DNA of 14,398 bases from NCBI GenBank assembly GCA_004335835.1, contig RWJK01000343.1, forward strand, positions 1-14,398. Direction: 5' to 3'. The position numbers were made by a program, and so were the translations under genes. Positions within the stretch are counted from its first letter, which is position 1. Every line of letters begins with the position of its first letter. Of the stretch, positions 9,301 to 14,398 are shown one piece after another. Under the pieces are notes generated by a model that was given only the letters and a program-made list of their open reading frames with translations, was not told the origin of the DNA and searched no databases. The DNA comes from Scenedesmus sp. ARA3. Lineage: Eukaryota > Chlorophyta > Chlorophyceae > Sphaeropleales > Scenedesmaceae.

Positions 9301-9853
9301 AGCGTATTTCAGCCAGTATCGCATTTGTGACCGTGCCGCTTTTTTGAGAGAATGTTAATGGGTAACATGTGCAGCCACTAATATGGTTCCATTTGTGCGT
9401 CTTGTCCTTGCAGCCCTTCGCCACAGCACCAACAACGGAGGCTCTGCGTGCTTTACTCAACTTGGATCTGGCTCTCGAATGTGATGGTGAGGATGGACGC
9501 AACCATGTGTCTGGGGACTATGACTTTGGTCCTTGCCTTGTTGCTGAGACATAGTGGCCTGTGGAGGCACAAACAGTGCAGATACTGCAGATCAACAGTG
9601 CAATCACACAATCCCAACATGTGAAGTGTGGTTGCATTCTATGTCATGTCAGCAATTCCCACCTGATATTCACTGTCTCTTGGTTGTATCATTCTGCCAC
9701 TGTCTCGCTGTGTTGCATACAACAGGATGGGTCGGCACGCTCGGATCATCGTGGTCAGTCTTGATAGAACGGTTGCGTGCCACGGTCAGGTGCAAGGCCG
9801 ACAAACCTTATGCAGATGGACATGGAACACTGGCTGGGTTGTACAGTGTCTGA
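6320..9853 (+). CDS. GT23 / FUT8-like fucosyltransferase, seven exons
   Basis: Proposed exons: 6320-6747, 6893-6914, 7585-7791, 8226-8348, 8757-9050, 9414-9486, 9726-9853, about 424 residues. Exons 3-7 join cleanly in phase at consensus sites. Residues 15-28 (VAYLVLGCLLAVHC) form a signal anchor or signal peptide. Then come HLGFGAMVDYLADALAWAMA, ECYFEPVSSC, EMYWFRTVATSYVMRLNS (the WWR...AYLLRPN region of FUT8), the nucleotide-sugar motif SIHIRRGDK (H283 to K289) followed by FVP, FVSTEDP, and the C-terminal ECDGWVGTLGSSW across the last splice. The HxRR-x-DK motif and order define GT23, which transfers L-fucose from GDP-fucose, in FUT8 to the innermost N-glycan GlcNAc in the Golgi. Exon 2's end is uncertain: a donor at 6987 (GTTAGG) is also in phase and adds 24 residues. 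Met 6188 would add 44 residues; 6320 is preferred since it directly precedes the hydrophobic segment. Acceptor specificity is inferred. Confidence 0.85.
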
Positions 9854-10129
9854 CAAACGTTGGCAGCAATTTCAGACTAGTTTGAGCAGATGCCCAGGCC
9901 AGATGGCAGCAAGTACGCAAAAGTTTTGCTCAGGCCCTCTATCAGCAAGCCTTGCTGCCTACAGTAGACAGCAAGAATAAGAAAGTCGACGGAGTACCTC
10001 CTAGATGAAAAATAAAGAAGCCCTCCGAGTAGGCGAGAGGTTGCGGGGGCACCTGGATGCAGGTGGCAAGTGCCACCATAGTGCAGTTGGTGCCCTGGTG
10101 GACCTGGGTTGCAATTGCCACCTAGCACA

Positions 10130-10134
10130 TGTAA
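10130..10134 (+). terminator. Candidate poly(A) signal TGTAA of the fucosyltransferase gene
   Basis: This is the first TGTAA after the stop at 9853, giving a 3' UTR of about 280-300 bases. That is an ordinary length for a green alga. A vertebrate-type AATAAA also occurs near 10010 but is not the usual algal signal. Confidence 0.4.
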
Positions 10135-10415
10135 CTGGCACGCAGTAATCTGCATTTGTGCTAATGCAACCATTGCATTGAATGTGTGTTACTTGCAATT
10201 CTTTATACAGAGGTTACTTATTTTAGACCCAGCTGAGTTTCATTGTATGGGTGGACGTTCTCTGCTGATTTGCTTCACTGGAAAGGGGGCCGGCAACTCC
10301 AATACGTCTGGTTCACATAAACAGTCTCCGCGTATCAGCACACAATGTCACCGACCCTTTCTATCCGTGACAACAGCCGACCAAAGGAGTGACCGGTTAC
10401 TCTCTGTCTTTGGGG

Positions 10416-10469
10416 TTTTTGGGGTATGGTATATGGATGGTATGGACCATGATATACCATACCCCAAAA
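10416..10469. repeat. Hairpin with 18-bp arms beside a LINE remnant
   Basis: TTTTGGGGTATGGTATAT on the left pairs with ATATACCATACCCCAAAA (10452-10469) around a loop of roughly 17 bases that itself contains TGGTATGGACCAT. The right arm abuts the LINE-like remnant at 10479. It could be the terminal structure of a small mobile element. Confidence 0.7.
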
Positions 10470-10478
10470 CAGGGAATA

Positions 10479-10550
10479 GTATGCGCCAGGTGTGTCGGGG
10501 CTCGTGTTGAAGATGAGAAGCATATCATTTTTGATTGCTATCAAAATTAG
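10479..10550 (+). pseudogene. Second LINE-type C-terminal zinc-knuckle fragment
   Basis: A 23-codon frame reads V, then CARCVGARVEDEKHIIFDC, then YQN and a stop. C-x2-C followed by EDE-x-H-x4-C is the characteristic C-terminal motif of many non-LTR retrotransposon proteins. Unlike the copy at the left end of the window it keeps the His. Upstream sequence in the same frame does not extend into a recognisable reverse transcriptase, so this is a short relic or a 5'-truncated insertion of a different LINE lineage on the opposite strand. Confidence 0.5.
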
Positions 10551-10986
10551 GAAGTCTGTGACTCCGTATCCCGGACGATTGTTTCTTGTGTGTGTGCTGT
10601 TGCAAACATCATGCCACATAGCTACATAGCCTGTAGGCTCACATGGGTGTTGCCTGCAGGCCAGGCCAGCTGGGAGGCAATTCCATTTGAAGCCTTACCC
10701 CCACCACCCACGCCTTGTCACACTATTTGTGCTCAAGCTCCATTTTTACGCTAAGCTGTGTGCTGCATCATGCTTATGCTTGTAATGAATGCAATCGGCA
10801 ACTTTCTTTATATATGCTGAATCACCCACACTGAGCCAGCACCCAGCCATGATCACCACCTACCATGTCAGCGGTCCATGAGGTTACTCGCAGCTTGTTG
10901 CTCCCAATCTTCACCTCTATTAAGTATTGCCGGAAGCCCGCAGGAACTTTTTTGAATATTTATATATCACCGGAAGCCTACGTGGC

Positions 10987-11076
10987 TTGTTGTTATTTTT
11001 CAAGGGTGCGTATTTTTGTTGTTATTCTTCAAGGGTGCTTGTTGTTGTTATTTTTCAAGGGTGCTTAAGCACCCTT
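10987..11076. repeat. Three-copy tandem repeat closing in a 20-bp palindrome
   Basis: A unit containing TTGTTGTTATTTTTCAAGGG followed by TGC occurs three times (10987-11010, 11014-11039, 11040-11065) with one or two changes each. The last copy runs straight into AAGGGTGCTTAAGCACCCTT (11057-11076), a perfect palindrome, followed by AAAA. The array therefore ends with its own inverted tail, as in slippage plus inversion at a replication fork. It is not coding. Confidence 0.7.
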
Positions 11077-11700
11077 AAAAAGCATGGCGGGCACGGAATA
11101 ACAAAATCACTGCGTGGCAAAGGATCTCACCACGCCGGCGCAGTTCCCAAGCCATGCAGTAGTACAGCCATACTAGTGCCAGTATCCGCACCAACATTTT
11201 GAAGGCACGGCTCATGCTACAGCAGGCGCGCACCACTGGCAAGCAACCTTGCAACTTTTGGATGGTGAAAACCAGCACAGCAGAGCGTGCAGGAGGCACC
11301 ACTTGTACACCACTTCACTGTCCAGCGCCGCTGCAGCATGCTGCATGCAGCAATTGCTGCTGCACTGAGCGCTGCATCGTGCAGTGACTGCGCAGTGTGG
11401 TAAGCATCGCTGACTGGCCAGTCAGACCATGGTGTGCTGCTGTCATGCACCGCAGCTTCACGAAAATCAAGTAGCGAAATACAAAGCTGACTCGCAGACA
11501 GCCCCCGAGTGCTACTGCAAACTGGAGTCCAATCGCCCAAGCCTGGTGCAGACAGCCAGTCCCATTGTCGCTGTGGCCAGCGCGCCAGCGCCGTCGCCGG
11601 CTGAAAACATGCTTATTGTTTTTGGCGGGCCCGTAGGTGCTAATTAAGCGGACGTTTTGAAACTTGGCTTGTGGCTACTGTCGTCGGTCTCGCATCGCAG

Positions 11701-13899
11701 GTTAGCAGGAGCAGCAGAAGCAGTAGCCACAGCAGCAGAACCAGCAGTTGATTATGCGACCTTGGAACATCAGCCGCCTTATGGTACAAGGTCAAGCATG
11801 AATGAATTGGACTCTCGCCATGCAGTGATGGCTGTCCACCAGCAGCAGCCAGAACCACCAGCCCAAAACAGGCACATTCAGCCGTTACCCTGGCGTGCTC
11901 TGCACCACCTGGGCTCAGCTGGTAGCCAGGACCAGGCCAATGATTCCAGCAGCCAGGCCCCCGCCTACCTGGTGTCTGCTTTCCTGGACACCCGGCCCAT
12001 TATGCACGGCCAGCGGGCAAGGATAGCAGTCATACTGGCCGTTGACAAGCGCACCAGCCCTCAAGGATGGAAGTGCCTTCTGCGCTTTTCATCGAGCGCT
12101 GCTTACCCACAAGTGTTGGGCCTTACCGTCTCCCACTCTTTCGGAAACAACGAGGCGTTCTTCAACTACCGAGCGTCTACTGCATTCTGTGACCTGCCGC
12201 CGGCTCTGCAGGAAAAAATGCTGCCAAGCAACTCATTGAACGAAAGTGGCGCACAGACAAACATGTCCCTAACTGTGATCCAAGACAGTGGTGAGGGTAG
12301 GTCTTTTAGTGAATCATTGCTCAGCAAACCACAAGTTTGGGTGGCTGTGGAGATTGTCCCGGTGTTGGCGGCCAATCAACGGCAGCCATATATGTCTGGG
12401 GAAGGGAGTGTTGCTGTGTGCTCGCCGCCTGTGCACACAGATGCCTACGCAGCCACATTGGTTGGTTGGCAGGCTTTCCACAAGATTATGGGGGTGCAAC
12501 GCATTCTTATGTACTCCTTTAACCCGGGCCCCCTGATCAAGCCACTGATGGACTTCTATGCAGCTCAGGGCTTTGTGCAACTCCACGAATGGATTATACC
12601 TGCCAGCATTCTTGAACACAAGCAGCAGGCCTGTTTGCTGCCTTGCTTTCACTCGTCTGAACATCGGGCAAAGTTTGATTCACCACCATGTACTTACCAC
12701 CAGGTAGGCTTGATGACCGCAAGCGGCAAAGACTGCTTGAATGGCGATTGTAGTCATGCATGGCAGCATGTGAATGCAGTCACATCAGCCTGTTGCACTT
12801 TGCTGCAGTCGGGAAAGTGCCAGGGTATGACACTGGATGTACTGAACATCTGACAACGCTAGCAAAACCAAGCCGCGCTCATCATGCTAGTAGCAGTCTT
12901 TGATGGGGGTATTGGTCAGCTTGCACAAGGCACTGTGCGCTATTGGAGCTGTTGTATTGCAAGGCCCTAACCCACAGTATTGTGCTTTTGTGTTGCCCCC
13001 TGCCTGGCTGGTGTATTTTGCAGGGCAAATGTTGCTATTGCTCACTGGGGCCAAGCACTGGCCATTCAAGACTGTGTATATCCTGCCATGGCAGCCAAAC
13101 ACCGGTGGGTGGCTGTGCTTGACCTAGACGAGTATATCCTTCCACAGGCAGCACACAACTGGCATGCCATGCTGCAGCACTTGGTAAGCAGCAACAGCGG
13201 CAAAGCCGCTGTTGAGTACATCTTTCCTGGTGTCAGGATGTGCTCTGGCTGCCATCAACAGCAGCAGCAGGCACTGCATCAGACAAACAGAACATGGCCA
13301 CAAGCGTGCCGCCCGCCCCCAACCATCGGATTTCATCACATCACCTGGCCCAGCACATTGCTGGCGGCTTCAGGAAATGGTCGTGACGGTTCCAAGGCTA
13401 TTGTAGATCCACTGGCTGTTGGTCAGGCCTCTGCCCATAGCATAGCTGAGGTGTCCCCACACAGCTTGGCAACGGGCAGAATTGAAGTTCCAATCAAGTG
13501 GCTGTAAAGATGCATGACCGCGTGCATGACATACATAAGGGCAATACCACGTTTGCAGCACGCATGTTGCCGCTGTTGAAAAACAACATTGGACAGGTCG
13601 CAGCTGCAACAGCTGCTGGCAAGTTTGATCAGCAGGCGCTCCCGCTGTGGCCTTTGCCTGGCAGCGCCTGTGATGTATGCGGCTCTGTCAGCAGGGCAGA
13701 GTTAGGCTCTCCATCTCTTCATTCGGACCTTGCTTTCTGCACCCTGTTTGGGCAAAGATTGCATAATCAAATTCGCGCAGATGTGGCTGCAATGGTGGAG
13801 GTTGGTCTTTTCAAGGATACCAGCGCCTGGGGTAGCACAGCACCTCTGATTGCAAACCTGTATGGAGGTCACAGTTTTGATGCTTGGGCACCACCATAA
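11701..13899 (+). CDS. GT92 (DUF23) glycosyltransferase, first exon missing and one frameshift
   Basis: The clear large exon runs from an acceptor at 11700 (TCGCATCGCAG) to about 12703. It has a Gln/Ala-rich stem, YLVSAFLDTR (11966-11995), CSPP (12419-12430), TLVGWQAFHKIMGVQRILMY and LHEW (12581-12592). The next sure exon starts at 13024: HWGQALAIQDC, RWVAVLDLDEY with the metal-binding DxD (DLDE, 13121-13132), then SKAIVDP (about 13391-13411). This order is that of GT92, which contains C. elegans GALT-1 (galactose onto core fucose) and plant GALS1 (beta-1,4-galactan). Near 13495 the frame must shift by one base; downstream VAVKMHDRV continues to the stop at 13899. The 12703 donor (CAG|GTAGGC, phase 0) does not match the 13024 acceptor (phase 2), so a small exon is missed or the exon ends earlier. 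The first ATG in frame, 11798, gives no membrane anchor; an upstream exon in phase 2 is required. Confidence 0.75.
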
Positions 13900-13929
13900 C
13901 CCTTACATGTTGTTTTATAAAAAGCTGTC

Positions 13930-13934
13930 TGTAA
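13930..13934 (+). terminator. Candidate poly(A) signal TGTAA of the GT92 gene
   Basis: TGTAA lies 31 bases past the stop at 13899, in an AT-rich stretch with TTTTATAAAAAG just before it. It supports 13899 as the true end of the gene and the downstream frame as part of it. Confidence 0.45.
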
Positions 13935-13994
13935 TCAACAGCTAACACAGCAGAGACTGCATGATACGTGCCCTCACGCCATTCCGGTGGGCAT

Positions 13995-14066
13995 CAGCCC
14001 CTAGCTGATGTATTGTATAGGGTGCTTATGCAGCCCCTAGTTGATGTATTGTATAGGGTGCTTATT
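13995..14066. repeat. 36-bp tandem duplication
   Basis: Two adjacent 36-base copies begin CAGCCCCTAG and end TATAGGGTGCTTAT (13995-14030 and 14031-14066). They differ at only two positions (CTGATG against TTGATG, and the last base). Each unit carries CCCCTA near its start and TAGGGT near its end. The near identity points to a recent duplication. Confidence 0.8.
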
Positions 14067-14114
14067 CACGGACAAAAAGAATAATCAAAATGTGTCTTTG
14101 ACAAGGTTCCCAAC

Positions 14115-14209
14115 ATGTATCTCAGCAGCGATTTGCCCGAATATTTGTCAATTGCTGGTTGCAGTGCAGCAAAGGTGTATTTCGGCCCCCATGGAAGGTC
14201 GCACCGGCC

Positions 14210-14245
<36 letters not shown>

Positions 14246-14398
14246 ATTGCGGCTGCAAAACAGTAGCAGGCGGTTGAAGCAGCATTGCAATTGGACGGTA
14301 GCTGCGTGCATGCGGTTACTCTCTTTGTTCACTATGATCACCAGACAATCAAGATGCAAGTCAAGGCACGTCCAGTTGCACATCATGCAACTGGACGT
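14115..14398 (+). CDS. Possible 5' part of another gene with a poly-leucine segment (speculative)
   Basis: From ATG at 14115 a frame stays open to the window end (94 codons). It begins MYLSSDLPEYLSIAGCSAAK, then a basic stretch ending RSHRP and a run of 13 leucines made mostly of CTG codons (14211-14249), followed by RLQNSSRRLK. A basic segment before a hydrophobic run resembles a type II signal anchor, which would fit a fourth secretory enzyme. Against it, the leucines come from a plain CTG microsatellite, the frame ends in a perfect hairpin (14368-14398), and the sequence after the run matches no family I know. It may be chance. Confidence 0.2.
14211..14245. repeat. CTG trinucleotide microsatellite
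   Basis: Eleven uninterrupted CTG units plus CT are present. Depending on frame and strand it reads poly-Leu, poly-Cys or poly-Ala (plus), or poly-Ser, poly-Gln or poly-Ala (minus). CTG/CAG runs are common in green algal genomes and are often polymorphic. Confidence 0.95.
14368..14398. repeat. Perfect hairpin at the right edge
   Basis: ACGTCCAGTTGCA (14368-14380) and its exact complement TGCAACTGGACGT (14386-14398) enclose a five-base loop CATCA. The right arm ends exactly at the window end, so the structure may be longer and could be the start of an inverted-repeat element. Confidence 0.8.

Larger units (their letters stand above)
9854..11700. other. Intergenic stretch between the two glycosyltransferase genes
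   Basis: The first 300 bases are probably 3' UTR of the fucosyltransferase. After that come a short LINE-like coding remnant (10479-10550), an adjacent hairpin (10416-10469), a three-copy tandem repeat ending in a palindrome (10987-11076), and about 600 bases up to 11700 that should contain the promoter and first exon of the GT92 gene. Stretches at 11200-11390 and 11430-11640 stay open in one frame and are moderately GC-rich, but no hydrophobic anchor with a Met and a phase-compatible donor could be identified. Confidence 0.55.

Noticed and set aside
11640..11858. A minus-strand frame with a long leucine-rich stretch
   Set aside because: It is the antisense reading of the GCAGCAGAAG-rich stem-coding part of the GT92 exon, so the hydrophobic run is a by-product of the repeat.
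13451..13464. A 14-base GT...AG segment (GTGTCCCCACACAG) that would shift the GT92 frame by the right amount
   Set aside because: It is far too short for spliceosomal removal, and the receiving frame has a TGA at 13483.
14066..14386. A minus-strand frame with poly-serine
   Set aside because: The serines are the CTG repeat read on the other strand. The remainder has no recognisable family.

Overview
The window reads as nuclear DNA of a green alga, most probably a chlorophycean. Three signs point there: protein-coding genes split by many short introns with mostly GTGAG-type donors and CAG acceptors; TGTAA, the usual chlorophycean poly(A) signal, downstream of all three genes; and degenerate LINE-type retrotransposon ends plus many small hairpins and tandem repeats between genes. 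Base composition looks moderate, with local GC-rich islands. I cannot name the species.

Layout. 1-590: a frameshifted LINE reverse-transcriptase end on the minus strand. 591-2191: no recognisable gene; it holds a foldback element at 798-909 and one copy of a dispersed repeat at 655-704. 2192-4525 (minus): a complete three-exon gene for a membrane-anchored METTL24-like (Methyltransf_22) methyltransferase of 324 residues. 4526-6187: the intergenic space between two divergent genes, rich in palindromes and GC-rich tandem repeats. 6320-9853 (plus): a seven-exon gene for a GT23/FUT8-like fucosyltransferase of about 424 residues. 9854-11700: UTR, a second LINE end, hairpins and a tandem repeat. About 11701-13899 (plus): a GT92 (DUF23) glycosyltransferase whose first exon and one splice junction I could not resolve, and which carries an apparent one-base frameshift near 13495. 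13900-14398: a 36-bp tandem duplication, a CTG repeat inside a frame that stays open to the window end, and a perfect hairpin at the very edge.

How the genes may work together. All three are predicted secretory-pathway, glycan-type enzymes or plausible candidates for that. The pairing is striking: FUT8-type GT23 enzymes add alpha-1,6-fucose to the N-glycan core, and a characterised animal GT92 enzyme (C. elegans GALT-1) adds beta-1,4-galactose onto that core fucose. A membrane-anchored methyltransferase beside them could O-methylate the product. This would be a small physically clustered pathway for a decorated core fucose in an alga. The family calls are well supported by motifs; the shared pathway is inference. 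The main alternative is a cell-wall galactan role for the GT92 member, as with plant GALS1.
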